From: CAVVXN01 sp963772585 | Lineage (GTDB): Bacteria > Planctomycetota > PLA2 > JAEUHO01 | Direction: 5' to 3' | DNA: 64,000 bases | NCBI GenBank assembly: GCA_963772585.1 | Contig: CAVYXV010000005.1 | Location: 237,149 to 301,148, forward strand | Shown: in pieces, positions 41,894 through 50,857 of the stretch | Position numbering within the stretch: position 1 is the stretch's first letter | Layout: the number at the start of each line of letters is the position of its first letter | Translations under genes and position numbers: made by a program | Notes under the pieces: generated by a model | The model's input: only the letters and a program-made list of their open reading frames with translations | Told to the model about the DNA's origin: nothing | Databases searched by the model: none

Positions 41894-42185
41894 GACTACT
41901 GCCCCTCCCGGCCCGCACGCCGAGGCTTGCCCGGCATCGGGCCGTCTCGTCGACAGCGAGCGGGGGCACGGCGGCCACACCCTCGGCCCGCACGACGCGC
42001 AGGCGCGAGGGCTCTCCGGCGAGTCGCAAGACCTCGCGACGGACCGCGGCGACGTTGAACAACCGGCGGCGCCCGATGACGAGCGACGGAACGCGTCCTG
42101 CCTCGGCTTGCGCCCGGAGCCAGGTCGCCGGGACGCCCACTGCCTTGGCGGTCGCCCGGACTCCAAGAGGTCTCGTAATGCTCAT
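41862..42185 (-). CDS. small HTH regulator (excisionase-type)
   Basis: A 107-residue protein whose start, MSITRPLGVRATAKAVGVPA then TWLRAQAEAGRVPSLVIGRR and RLFNVAAVRREVL, is a MerR/excisionase winged-helix pattern. The C-terminal part after about residue 65 overlaps the next gene by 32 bases. Probably part of the lysogeny control cluster. Confidence 0.6.
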   Translation of the reverse strand: MSITRPLGVRATAKAVGVPATWLRAQAEAGRVPSLVIGRRRLFNVAAVRREVLRLAGEPSRLRVVRAEGVAAVPPLAVDETARCRASLGVRAGRGSSHAPPAPHPAG

Positions 42186-43171
42186 GCCCGCCGACGATGC
42201 GCCCGCCGTGGTGCGGCAACGGTGCGGGAACGGTGATTCCGCCGAGCGTTCTCGGCGGAGGTCGGGGCCGGCCCGATCGACCAAAGACCCTTCCCGGCCC
42301 GGACGATCAGCGTCCCAAGAGCTGGGTGCCCGCGAAACAGGAGGTCGAGCCGGAAGCGATCGGCCGCCGACCCCGCCCGATCCCCGATCGTCTCGGTCCG
42401 CAGGACTGGCGTGCCGGCCTCCCACGCGCGCCAGAGAACCGCGACCACCGCCGCCTGAAGGGCCGTGAACACGAAGGTCTGTCCGGACCAGCGGACGGAT
42501 GCGAAGTCGTCCGAGTGCGACTGGACAGGAAGGACGCGTCCCTCAATCGCCGGCTCGGGGGCGCCCATCCCTTCGATCGCGTCGATCCTCGCGCGGAGGC
42601 GCTGGTTGTCGTCGAGCAGCGCGGCGACGTCGCGCTCGACATCGACAAGGCGCTCGCGCAGCGGCGCGCTGACGCGCTCCACGTGGGCCGCGACGATCGC
42701 CGCGATGTCGAGGGGCACCCCTCGTGGTGATGGGACGTCCTCGGCCCCTGGAGGATCCTCGGCTGGTGGTGGATCCTCGCCTGCTGGAGGGTCCTGGGCC
42801 GCCGGAGGGTTCGTGCCGCCCGAGTCGCCGGGCGATCGCGAAACGCCTCTGCGCGCGCGGGCTGCCCTGGGCGCGGGCCGGACCGTGGCCTTGGCGCGTC
42901 GCTGCACGTTGCGGACGTTGATGAGTTCGCGGGCGACTTCGGCGGCGACCGCCTCGGCGCCGCCCTCGTATTCCGCTTCGGTGCAGATGCTCTCGTTGAG
43001 CCTCTGCCCGACTGTGTAGACGACGTCGCGGAGAAGGTCGTCGGGGTCTGCGTCGGGGGCGTCCCCGAGCTCCTCAACGACTTCGGCGACAACACCAGTG
43101 ATTCTGTCGCGGAGGCTCTTGAACCCAGGCGGCGCGTCTCCAGGCACTTCGGCGTCGGGTATACTTGCCAC
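42182..43171 (-). CDS. phage protein with C-terminal winged-helix-like domain
   Basis: A 329-residue protein. Residues 30-100 are helical; residues 110-160 are a Pro/Glu/Asp repeat (PPAGEDPPPAEDPPGAEDVP). A coiled coil (ERDVAALLDDNQRLRARIDA) and a C-terminal domain follow (FVFTALQAAVVAVLWRAWEA, FRLDLLFRGHPALGTLIV) that resembles wHTH domains of phage regulators. GTG 43171 has a CCAGGAG site. First gene of the right end of the prophage; a repressor or replication regulator is plausible but unproved. Confidence 0.5.
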   Translation of the reverse strand: MASIPDAEVPGDAPPGFKSLRDRITGVVAEVVEELGDAPDADPDDLLRDVVYTVGQRLNESICTEAEYEGGAEAVAAEVARELINVRNVQRRAKATVRPAPRAARARRGVSRSPGDSGGTNPPAAQDPPAGEDPPPAEDPPGAEDVPSPRGVPLDIAAIVAAHVERVSAPLRERLVDVERDVAALLDDNQRLRARIDAIEGMGAPEPAIEGRVLPVQSHSDDFASVRWSGQTFVFTALQAAVVAVLWRAWEAGTPVLRTETIGDRAGSAADRFRLDLLFRGHPALGTLIVRAGKGLWSIGPAPTSAENARRNHRSRTVAAPRRAHRRRA

Positions 43172-43701
43172 CGCTCGACTCCTGGCCCCGCTCGCGTCCT
43201 GGCTGGATCCGCGGCGGGGCCTCTTCGCTTGACGACACCCCACGGGGGCGTGGCGACAGTGTACCGGTTCCTCGCTCCAAGCGCGCCCGCGCACGACGTC
43301 TGCGAGGAGAGCCCCTGGAAGATCAGGTGGTGCTGTCGTGCGCGACGTCCGCAGAGACCATCCTGTCCGCGCGCTCATGCGTCCTGCTCCCCGACGTTCA
43401 GTTCGGGGGGCGAGACGACAGACAGGGGAGGCCGCCGTCCTCGTCTGCATGAATCCGGCGTGGATCGGATCCCGATCGGCGGGTAGGGGCCTGCGGGATC
43501 CGACCGCGTTCCGGCGTCGATCCGCGAAACGCCCCAAACGTAGGGGTCTTTCCCGTACCAGCACCCGTACCAGCAGCGCGCCGAAATCCGCGCATGATCG
43601 GGGACCCATCGGGAGAAGTCGCCGCGCGATCGTGTGCGCGCTGTCGAGAGCACTTCGCGGCGCCATGGCCCGCACGCGGCCAGTTCATGCGGGTCAGTAG
43701 A
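43172..43701. other. gene-free prophage end
   Basis: No convincing gene. The region lies between the last prophage regulator and the tRNA fragment and probably holds the regulator promoter. Confidence 0.4.
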
Positions 43702-43751
43702 TGGCGGGAGTGACGGGACTCGAACCCGCGACCTCCGGCTTGACAGGCCGG
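43702..43751 (-). other. 3' fragment of a tRNA-Asp gene (attachment-site candidate)
   Basis: On the minus strand the sequence runs from an anticodon stem-loop (stem CCGGC/GCCGG, loop CTGTCAA, anticodon GTC) through the T arm (GGGTTCGAGTCCC) to an acceptor end CTCCCG, discriminator G region and CCA. The 5' half (acceptor 5' strand and D arm) is missing. Such 3' fragments mark the far end of elements that integrate in tRNA genes. Confidence 0.8.
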
Positions 43752-43879
43752 GAGCGCCCTGACGTAAGTCGCTTTCATACCACGGGTTGCGATGCGGGTC
43801 AGCCACGGCTTGGGCTCCAGCTTGCCAGCGGCCTGAGCGGCGAGTCAGAGCAGGTTGGGCGCCGGGACCAGGTTCTCGC

Positions 43880-44340
43880 GGTCCTGGAGGCCGCGCGACA
43901 GTCCGACGACCCCCGGCCCCTCATCGCCGCCGCGATCGCGCTGCTGAGGGCTCGCGGCTCTTCTGGGGCTGTCTCAGGCGGGATGCGCCGGAGCGAGTGG
44001 GGGTAGGGGGGCGCGCTTGACGACGCCGGCCGCCTCCACCTCGCCATCCGCCTTTTGGCGACCGCAGAGGACGCGGCCGACCCCCTCCCCCTCGTGGCCG
44101 CCGCCCGGTCCCTCCTGGAGGAGCTTGCGCCCCGCTGGGCGGAGGCGGGCCCGAAACCGCTGTCGAGGCGCGCGTGGGGGTAGGCCCGTGCTGGCGGCGC
44201 TGGAGGCCGCTCAGCGCGCCGACGACCCGGGGCTCTCGCGACCCCGCGATCGCCCTCCTGAGGGCCGGGGGTCTCTGGCGAGGGCCTGGGCGGGAGGACC
44301 CGGAGCGAGCGGGGGTAGGGGGACGTCCCACTCAACAGCG
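43880..44340 (+). pseudogene. degenerate tandem copies of a small helical protein
   Basis: Three related segments follow each other. VLAVLEAARQSDDPRPLIAA (about 43877) runs to LLRARG and EWG then TAG at 44006. A second reads LATAEDAADPLPLVAAARSL from about 44060 to a TAG at 44181. A third, LAALEAAQRADDPG (about 44190), is frameshifted afterwards. None has a clear start. It looks like a decayed array between the tRNA fragment and the cas operon. Confidence 0.45.
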
Positions 44341-44692
44341 CCGGGGGCCGAGCGTGACCGGCTGCGCGCCCGGCCGCCCCTATGCGGTCCGGTTGCGAGG
44401 TCCACCCGGAGCGTGACCGCCCGGGCCCCGCATGCGGTGAGAGGGCGTGGCCTCTGCGCGGTCGGACGAAGTCCACCTCGCGTAACGTCCAAGCGTACAC
44501 GCAGCGACCGAGCGTGCACGCCGAGTCGGGCTCGTCGAGCCGTCTCACCGGGACGGGGCCATCCGTCGCGGGAATCCCGACTTGAACCCCTGGTGCGTGA
44601 GGCGTACTGTTCCATAGCCGTGGCATTGGGTCGCGGGAGACGGTTTCCGTCGAGGGAGGACCGGTTGACGGCGGCCTAGGGGAGAGGCCTCG
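44341..44692. other. gene-free region upstream of cas1
   Basis: No coding frame I believe. It should hold the cas promoter; the last bases give GGGGAG as ribosome site for cas1. No clear -10/-35 pair is visible. Confidence 0.4.
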
Positions 44693-45658
44693 ATGCAGCG
44701 AATCACCGACCTACACGCCCTGCCCAAGATCCGCGACGGATTGTCCTACCTTTACGTGGACCGGTGCCGGATCGAGCGCGAAGCAAACGGAGTGGCCCTC
44801 TTTGACAAGGACGGCAAGACTTCCATCCCCTGTGCGGCGCTTGCGACCCTCCTGCTGGGGCCGGGCACGACCATTACGCACGCCGCCATCCTGACCCTCG
44901 CCGACTGCGGCTGCCAAGTCATCTGGTGTGGCGAAGAGGGCGTGCGCTTCTACGCCGAGGGCGGTGGACGGACCCGTCGCGCCGAGCGCCTGCTGCACCA
45001 AGCGCGCGTATGGGCAGATGCCGAGGCCCACGGACAGGTCGTCCGCCGCCTCTACGCAATGCGGTTTCCGGAAGACGTGCCCGAGGGAACGACGCTGGCC
45101 GAGCTCCGAGGGCGGGAGGGCGCCAGGGTCCGGAGCGCCTACCGGGAAGCCAGCGAAGAACACGGGGTGCCTTGGCGCGGGCGCACCTATCGCCGGGGAA
45201 GATGGGCCGGAGCCGATCCGGTCAACCGGGCGCTCAGCGCCGCGAATGCCTGCCTGTACGGTGTCTCCCATGCGGCCATTCTGGCGGCGGGCTACAGTCC
45301 GGCACTGGGGTTCATCCACACGGGCAAGATGAACAGCTTCGTCTACGACGTTGCCGATCTGTACAAGCTCGAAGTCTGCGTTCCTGCCGCGTTCCAGACC
45401 GTTGCGCAGGGAACTCGCGGAGTGGAGGGCCGGGTGCGCGGCCTGCTTCGTGACCGCGTGCGCGACTTGCGCTTGCTGGCCCGGATTGTGCCCGACCTCG
45501 ATGCGGCCCTGGGACGGCGGGAGGTGGTTGCCGACGCGTCAAGCGATCATGCCGACGAGGACGCGGATGGGGCGGTCCCCTCGCGAATTTGGGACCCTGG
45601 TGGGAGGGAACTCCCAGGAGGCACGAACTTCGCCGACGAGGGGGAGGGCGAGGCGTGA
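44693..45658 (+). CDS. cas1: Cas1e, CRISPR integrase
   Basis: A 321-residue Cas1 of the type I-E group, catalysing spacer integration with Cas2. The metal-binding catalytic set is present as Glu142 (GREGARVR), His209 (GFIHTGKMN), Asp219/Asp222 (FVYDVADLYK), each one residue off the E. coli positions. The last about 40 residues (from VADASSDHADEDADG) are an acidic, low-complexity tail. First gene of the operon; GTGA overlap with cas2. Confidence 0.96.
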   Translation: MQRITDLHALPKIRDGLSYLYVDRCRIEREANGVALFDKDGKTSIPCAALATLLLGPGTTITHAAILTLADCGCQVIWCGEEGVRFYAEGGGRTRRAERLLHQARVWADAEAHGQVVRRLYAMRFPEDVPEGTTLAELRGREGARVRSAYREASEEHGVPWRGRTYRRGRWAGADPVNRALSAANACLYGVSHAAILAAGYSPALGFIHTGKMNSFVYDVADLYKLEVCVPAAFQTVAQGTRGVEGRVRGLLRDRVRDLRLLARIVPDLDAALGRREVVADASSDHADEDADGAVPSRIWDPGGRELPGGTNFADEGEGEA

Positions 45659-46113
45659 TCGTCCTGGTCCTCGAGCGCGTCCCGGAGGGCCTTCGTGGCG
45701 AGTTGACGCGGTGGCTTCTCGAACTCCGCGCCGGTGTCTTCGTCGGACGCGTGTCCGCGATGGTGCGCCAGCGCCTCTGGGAGCGGGCATGCGGCCGTGC
45801 CGGCGGCGGGGCCTGTACGATGGTCTACTCCGCGGCGTGCGAGCAGGGCTTCCACGTGGAGCAGTGGGGAGCCCCAGGGCGCGCACTCACCGACTGGGAG
45901 GGCCTCACGCTCGTGCGGGTGCCGAAGCCGCCCCCGCCGCCGAGCGAGAGCTCCTCCGCAGGCCCTCGCTCAGGGATCCCGGACGAGCAGCCCCCTGGCG
46001 ACGCCTCGACCCGAGCGGGCGAGGCGGGGACTCCCCAGACCCCTCCCTCGCTTCCGCCGGGCGCCGTCGCACCGGGCGCGTCCCCGGCAGATCGGGAGGG
46101 CGAGCATGCCTGA
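45655..46113 (+). CDS. cas2: Cas2e with long Pro/Gly-rich tail
   Basis: 152 residues from GTG 45655. Residues 1-88 are Cas2e (VIVLVLERVPEGLRGELTRW, GVFVGRVSAMVRQRLWERAC, GFHVEQWG). The remaining about 62 residues are Pro/Ser/Gly/Ala-rich (KPPPPPSESSSAGPRSG), whereas usual Cas2e proteins are about 95 residues. The tail runs 8 bases into cas3. It may be a tether, or read-through of weakly selected sequence between genes. Confidence 0.9.
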   Translation: MIVLVLERVPEGLRGELTRWLLELRAGVFVGRVSAMVRQRLWERACGRAGGGACTMVYSAACEQGFHVEQWGAPGRALTDWEGLTLVRVPKPPPPPSESSSAGPRSGIPDEQPPGDASTRAGEAGTPQTPPSLPPGAVAPGASPADREGEHA

Positions 46114-48829
46114 GGATGCGACCGCGCCGCTCCGCTGGCACCTGTGGGGGAAGGCGAGGGCTGGGAGCGATTTCGGACCCGGATGGCACCCCCTCCTCTG
46201 CCACATGATGGACGTGGCCTCGGTGGCGGACGCCCTTCTGACCGACGTCCTCGACCCAGGTCTGAGGGAGTTCCTCGGAGCCGGTTTGGGCTTGGACGAG
46301 GGCGAAGCCCGCCCCTGGCTCTCCTTCCTCGTCGCGCTCCATGATCTCGGCAAGGCGTCGCCGCCTTTCCAAGCCAAGTGGAGCCCCGGAGCTGAGGCGC
46401 TACGCGCCCTGGGTTTCGATGTCCCTGGCGCCGGCCCGCGTGGTCCCGACCACGGAGCCGTGGGCGTGCTCCTCGTCCAGGAGGCCCTGGCGCGTCTCGG
46501 TGTGGAGGAGGGCTTTGCGTATCGGTTGGGCCGAGCTGTCGCCTCCCACCACGGCTCGTTCGTAACGGACCACGACGCGGCGCGGGCCCGGTTCGCCCGG
46601 GGCCAAGGCCGCATCTGGGACCAAGCACGGGCGGATCTCGTGGAGGAACTGACCGGACACTTCGGCGTCCGTCGCGAGCCCCTCGTCACGCCCACGCCGC
46701 GGGCGACGTGGGGCTTCTACTCCGCCCTCGCTGGGTTCACGGCGGTGGCCGACTGGGTGGGGTCCATCCAGGGTGTCTTCCGTTACGTAGAACCTCCGAC
46801 GACGATCTCGGGCTATGCGCCTCTCGCAACCGCGCGGGCGAAGGAGGCGCTCTCGCAGGTTGGCTTTCGGGCGCCTCCGACCGTGGAGGCGCGGTCCTTC
46901 GAGGAACTCTTCCCCTTCCCACCGCGACCGCTCCAGACCGCGGTGGAAGGACTGCTCGCGGAACTCGAGCCGCCGTTCTGCCTCGTCGTGGAGGCTCCCA
47001 TGGGCGAGGGGAAGACGGAGGCGGCTTTGCTCGTCGCCCACACCTTGGAGGCGCGCCACCGCCACGCCGGCGCCTACCTCGCGCTTCCCACGCAGGCCAC
47101 CGCGAACCAGATGTTCGACCGCTTAGGCGCGTTCCTCTCCCGGACGAGGCCGCAGGATCAGACGCACCTCCAGTTGGTCCACGGGGACGCCGCTTTCGAC
47201 GTCCGCGTCCGCGGCCTTCTGGGGGACATCCACGGAGAGAGGGACGGCGCAAGGGACCCGCTGGCGGCACGGCTGGTCTGCGAACGGTGGTTCCTAGGCC
47301 GGAAGCGCTGGCTTCTTGCACCCTTCGGCGCGGGCACGATCGACCAGGCGCTGCTGGGGGTCCTGCGGACCCGGCACGCCTTCGTCCGGCAGTTCGGGCT
47401 TGCCGGGAAGACCGTGGTCCTCGACGAGGTACATGCCTACGACACGTACACCTCGACCCTGCTCGAGCGGTTGGTTGCGTGGCTGGGGTCCCTGGGCGCG
47501 AGCGTGGTGGTACTTTCTGCGACCCTCCCCGTCGATCGACGCGAAGCCCTCCTCGTCGCCTACGCCGGGTCCGCCGGAGAGGCCTCCAAGCCTCCGCCCT
47601 ATCCCCGCCTGACCGGTGTGGCGCGTGGGCGACGCTTCCAGCGGCACGTCGGCCGATCGGGACCCTCTCGCCGAGTCGCCCTCGGATGGTCGGACGCGGA
47701 GGACGACGCCGACGCGCTCGCCGCGGCCATCGAGTTGGCGGCAATGGGCGCTTGCGTCGGGGTGATCCGCAACTCCGTCGCCCGAGCGCAGAGATTCTAT
47801 CGGGCGCTACGGGTGGCCGCGAGGAACGGCGCGTTGCCGCCCGAGGTTCAACAACTGCTGCTTCACGCCCGCTTCCCCCTCGGGGAGCGTCGTGCCATGG
47901 AGCAGCGTCTGGTCGCGCGCTTGGGGAGAACCGGCGAGCGACCGCGAGGCATGGTCGTTGTCGGAACCCAGGTTCTGGAGCAGAGCTTGGATGTGGACTT
48001 CGACGCGATGTTCTCGGATCTCGCACCCGTGGACCTCTTGCTCCAACGGGCAGGTCGTCTCCATCGCCATGCCCGGCCGAGCCGCCCGCCGGATGCGGAG
48101 GAAGCCAGGCTGACGATCGCCGCGCCGGCCGGGGATCCGATGGTCGCACCGCTGGGGCGGGTGGCCGGCGTCTACGAGTCCTATGTCGTCCGGCGGTCGT
48201 GGATGGCCCTTCAAGGCCGCAGTGCAGTGAGGCTGCCGGACGACATTGAATCCCTGGTCGCACAGGTCTACGGCCACGACGGCGCCCCCCCCGCGACCGG
48301 CCCGCTCGGGAGGGAGCGCGATCGGATGGAGGAGCGGCGTCGGGAAGAGGCGCAGCTCGCCCGAGAGCGCGCCTGGCCCTCACCGATTCGCAAGGACGAT
48401 CCCTTCGGCGCCCTGGACATCCGATGCCTCGAGGACGAGGATGCTGCCTTCTCCCTTCGGGCGCAGACGCGCCTGGGGCCCCCCAGCGTCGAGGTGGTGT
48501 GCCTCTTCGGCGACGAGGTGAACGGCGTGTGGTTGGACCGCGAGCGGACCCGGCCGGTAGACTTGCGCGCGAGACCCGACCTCGCGACGGTTCGTGCACT
48601 CGCCGCTCGAACGGTCCGCCTCCAGCGTCCGGGGCTTGTCCGGGCCCTCCTGGACGGGCCATCTCCGGTCGGGTGGCGGGACGTGAGCGTCCTCGCCCCG
48701 CGTCGGCCTCTCCTCTTCGGGGCGGAACCGAGGCGGGTCGGGGGCTTCGTGGTAGACATGGATGCCGAGTTGGGGCTCGTGATCGACGCAACGGGGGGCG
48801 ATAGAAGTGCCGTTCCCGCTGACCACTGA
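46106..48829 (+). CDS. cas3: Cas3, HD nuclease-helicase of type I-E interference
   Basis: A 907-residue protein. The HD nuclease domain spans about residues 15-260 (HPLLCHMMDVASVADALL, VALHDLGKASPPFQAKW, VASHHGSF). An SF2 helicase follows with Walker A APMGEGKTEAALL (near 300), motif II DEVHAYDTYT (near 440), motif III VVLSATLP, and QSLDVDFDAMFSDLAPVDLL with QRAGRLHRH (motif VI). It degrades DNA marked by Cascade. ATG 46106 overlaps cas2; cse1 begins 23 bases before its stop. Confidence 0.96.
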   Translation: MPEDATAPLRWHLWGKARAGSDFGPGWHPLLCHMMDVASVADALLTDVLDPGLREFLGAGLGLDEGEARPWLSFLVALHDLGKASPPFQAKWSPGAEALRALGFDVPGAGPRGPDHGAVGVLLVQEALARLGVEEGFAYRLGRAVASHHGSFVTDHDAARARFARGQGRIWDQARADLVEELTGHFGVRREPLVTPTPRATWGFYSALAGFTAVADWVGSIQGVFRYVEPPTTISGYAPLATARAKEALSQVGFRAPPTVEARSFEELFPFPPRPLQTAVEGLLAELEPPFCLVVEAPMGEGKTEAALLVAHTLEARHRHAGAYLALPTQATANQMFDRLGAFLSRTRPQDQTHLQLVHGDAAFDVRVRGLLGDIHGERDGARDPLAARLVCERWFLGRKRWLLAPFGAGTIDQALLGVLRTRHAFVRQFGLAGKTVVLDEVHAYDTYTSTLLERLVAWLGSLGASVVVLSATLPVDRREALLVAYAGSAGEASKPPPYPRLTGVARGRRFQRHVGRSGPSRRVALGWSDAEDDADALAAAIELAAMGACVGVIRNSVARAQRFYRALRVAARNGALPPEVQQLLLHARFPLGERRAMEQRLVARLGRTGERPRGMVVVGTQVLEQSLDVDFDAMFSDLAPVDLLLQRAGRLHRHARPSRPPDAEEARLTIAAPAGDPMVAPLGRVAGVYESYVVRRSWMALQGRSAVRLPDDIESLVAQVYGHDGAPPATGPLGRERDRMEERRREEAQLARERAWPSPIRKDDPFGALDIRCLEDEDAAFSLRAQTRLGPPSVEVVCLFGDEVNGVWLDRERTRPVDLRARPDLATVRALAARTVRLQRPGLVRALLDGPSPVGWRDVSVLAPRRPLLFGAEPRRVGGFVVDMDAELGLVIDATGGDRSAVPADH

Positions 48830-50363
48830 GGACTGGATCCCGTGTCGGACGCGGGACGGTCGCGAGGTGGAACTCGGCTTCCGGGATCTGTTCGCCCAGG
48901 CGCACGATCTGGACCGCGTCCAGGATCGCTCCCCGCTGGTGACGCTGGCGCTCCACCGCTTGCTGCTGGCGATCCTGCACCGCGTCTACGGTCCGCCGGA
49001 TCTCGACAGCTGGAAGAGGCTCCACGCTCGGGGGCGGTTCGAGATGGAGCCGATGCTCTCGTATCTGGAGGCGCAGCGGGAGCGACTGGACCTCCTCCAT
49101 CCCGTTCGGCCTTTCTATCAGGTCCGCGGTCTCGCGGAGCGCTACGAACCCGACGGGATCGGCCGTTTGCTACCGGACCGCTCCAACTACGGCGTGGCCG
49201 TGAATCTCTTCGAGCACCGGCCGCAGGAGCGGGCAGCCCAGGAGGTCCTGACGTTGTCGGAGGCGGCTCGCGCGCTCGTGGGGTTGCAGGGCTACGCCCC
49301 CGGTGGTCTGGTTCGCAAGAAGGGCGAACCCACCTCCGCCACGGCCGCCCCCCTGAGTCGGGGGGCGTTCGTATTGATCCGAGGCAACTCGCTGTTCGAG
49401 ACCCTCCTCTTCAATCTTCTCGTCTACGATCCTGAGGACGCGGAACCTGTGGCCGGGGACCCCGCGCAGGATCTCCCGGCGTGGGAGCAGCCCGCTCCGG
49501 ATCGTCCCCGGGGCAAGCGGGAGCCCTCCCGCCGTCCCTATGGCTGGGTGGACTGGCTGACTTGGCAAAGCCGGCGCCTGGAGTTGGCGCTCGACCCGTC
49601 GGGCAGGGCTGTCCGCGGGGTAGTGTACTGCGTGGGGTGCGGGCTTGATCGGGACGGACTCACCGATCCCATGCTCGCCTACCGGATGCGTGAGAAGCGG
49701 GGGCTCCTGGCGACCGGCTTCTCCGAGGAGCGCGCCGTGTGGAGGGACTGCCACGCCTTCCTGCGATTCGCGGACGCCGACGGATCCCGGGCCCCACGCA
49801 CGATCCTCCAGCTGGCGCGATTCGAGCTCCGGCAGGTTCTGGGGGCCTCTCGCACAGTTCCCCTGGACGTGCTCGGCATGCTCGGTGACAAGGCCAAGAT
49901 CAAGATGACCCGGCACGAGGAGTTGGCGATCCCGGCGCCTGTCCTCGCCGATCCCGAGCGGATCGACCGGATCCGCCGAGCAACGGAGCTCACCGAGGGC
50001 GCCGGGGCCGCCGTCGGCGCTGCTGTGGCCGCCGCCGCACGCGCGGTGCTCGCCCCTGGAGAGCGGACGCCCGAGAAGGGCGACGTGACGGCCCTCGTCC
50101 GGAGCCTCGGCGCCGCGCAGTCCTACTGGGCCCGGATGGCGGCCCCTTTCAGCCTGTTCCTGGGGGACCTCCGCCTGGTGGATTCGGAGGCACGCCTCGA
50201 CGAGCTGTGGGCTGCGGCCGTGGACTGCGCTCGCTCCTGCGTGCGAGAAGCAGCCGCGGGGATGGGAACCGGCGCCCGCCAACTCCAGGGGGCAGCGGTC
50301 GCCGACGCGCGACTCGAGCGGGATCTACGCACATATGGGGTCGGGGAGGAGCTTGGTACATGA
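48807..50363 (+). CDS. casA: Cse1 (Cas8e), Cascade large subunit
   Basis: A 518-residue large subunit that recognises the PAM and recruits Cas3. Family stretches: LTTEDWIPCRTRDGREVEL, LHPVRPFYQVRG, RGNSLFETLLFNLLVYD, WVDWLTWQSRRLEL and ILQLARFELRQVLG. GTG start inside cas3; the last bases overlap cse2 (ATGA). Confidence 0.93.
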   Translation: MPFPLTTEDWIPCRTRDGREVELGFRDLFAQAHDLDRVQDRSPLVTLALHRLLLAILHRVYGPPDLDSWKRLHARGRFEMEPMLSYLEAQRERLDLLHPVRPFYQVRGLAERYEPDGIGRLLPDRSNYGVAVNLFEHRPQERAAQEVLTLSEAARALVGLQGYAPGGLVRKKGEPTSATAAPLSRGAFVLIRGNSLFETLLFNLLVYDPEDAEPVAGDPAQDLPAWEQPAPDRPRGKREPSRRPYGWVDWLTWQSRRLELALDPSGRAVRGVVYCVGCGLDRDGLTDPMLAYRMREKRGLLATGFSEERAVWRDCHAFLRFADADGSRAPRTILQLARFELRQVLGASRTVPLDVLGMLGDKAKIKMTRHEELAIPAPVLADPERIDRIRRATELTEGAGAAVGAAVAAAARAVLAPGERTPEKGDVTALVRSLGAAQSYWARMAAPFSLFLGDLRLVDSEARLDELWAAAVDCARSCVREAAAGMGTGARQLQGAAVADARLERDLRTYGVGEELGT

Positions 50364-50857
50364 GCGCTGTTCATGCCTTCATCGAGTCTCTGTACGCTCG
50401 GGCGCAGCGGCGAGACCGCGCGGCGCTGGCGAACCTACGGCGGGGCTTGGGCGACCCGCTGGCCGCACTGCCCTACGTGGTGCCCTTTCTCGCTGCCGAT
50501 GCACCGCGCTCGGAGGAGGACGCCCTCGTAGCCGTGGCGGGCCTTTTCGCGCTACACCCGCAGCCCGGTCCCATGACCCTCGCCCAGGCGCTCCGGCTGC
50601 TTCGTCCGGACTCCGACAGCATCGAGCAGCGCTTCCGCGCCCTGATCGACAGTGACCCCGAGGATCTGCCTACGCATCTCAGACACGCCGTTGGTCTTGC
50701 CCGAAGCCGTGACCTAGGCTTGGACTACGAGGATCTGCTCTGGACCATCCTGGCGTGGGGGAGAGAGGATCAGCGGCGCCAGCGTGCGTGGGCGCGCGAC
50801 TTCTGGGGCCGGCGCGAGCCGGTGGATGCGCACGAGAACGAGGAGGAGAGAACGTGA
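50360..50857 (+). CDS. casB: Cse2 (CasB), Cascade small subunit
   Basis: A 165-residue helical small subunit that stabilises the R-loop: FIESLYARAQRRDRAALANL, then GLFALHPQPG, FRALIDSDPEDLPTHLRHAV, LDYEDLLWTILAW. ATG overlaps the cse1 stop by 4 bases. Usual length for the family. Confidence 0.9.
   Translation: MSAVHAFIESLYARAQRRDRAALANLRRGLGDPLAALPYVVPFLAADAPRSEEDALVAVAGLFALHPQPGPMTLAQALRLLRPDSDSIEQRFRALIDSDPEDLPTHLRHAVGLARSRDLGLDYEDLLWTILAWGREDQRRQRAWARDFWGRREPVDAHENEEERT

Noticed and set aside
43702..43751. Complete tRNA-Asp gene
   Set aside because: Only the anticodon arm to CCA is present; no D arm or 5' acceptor strand precedes it.
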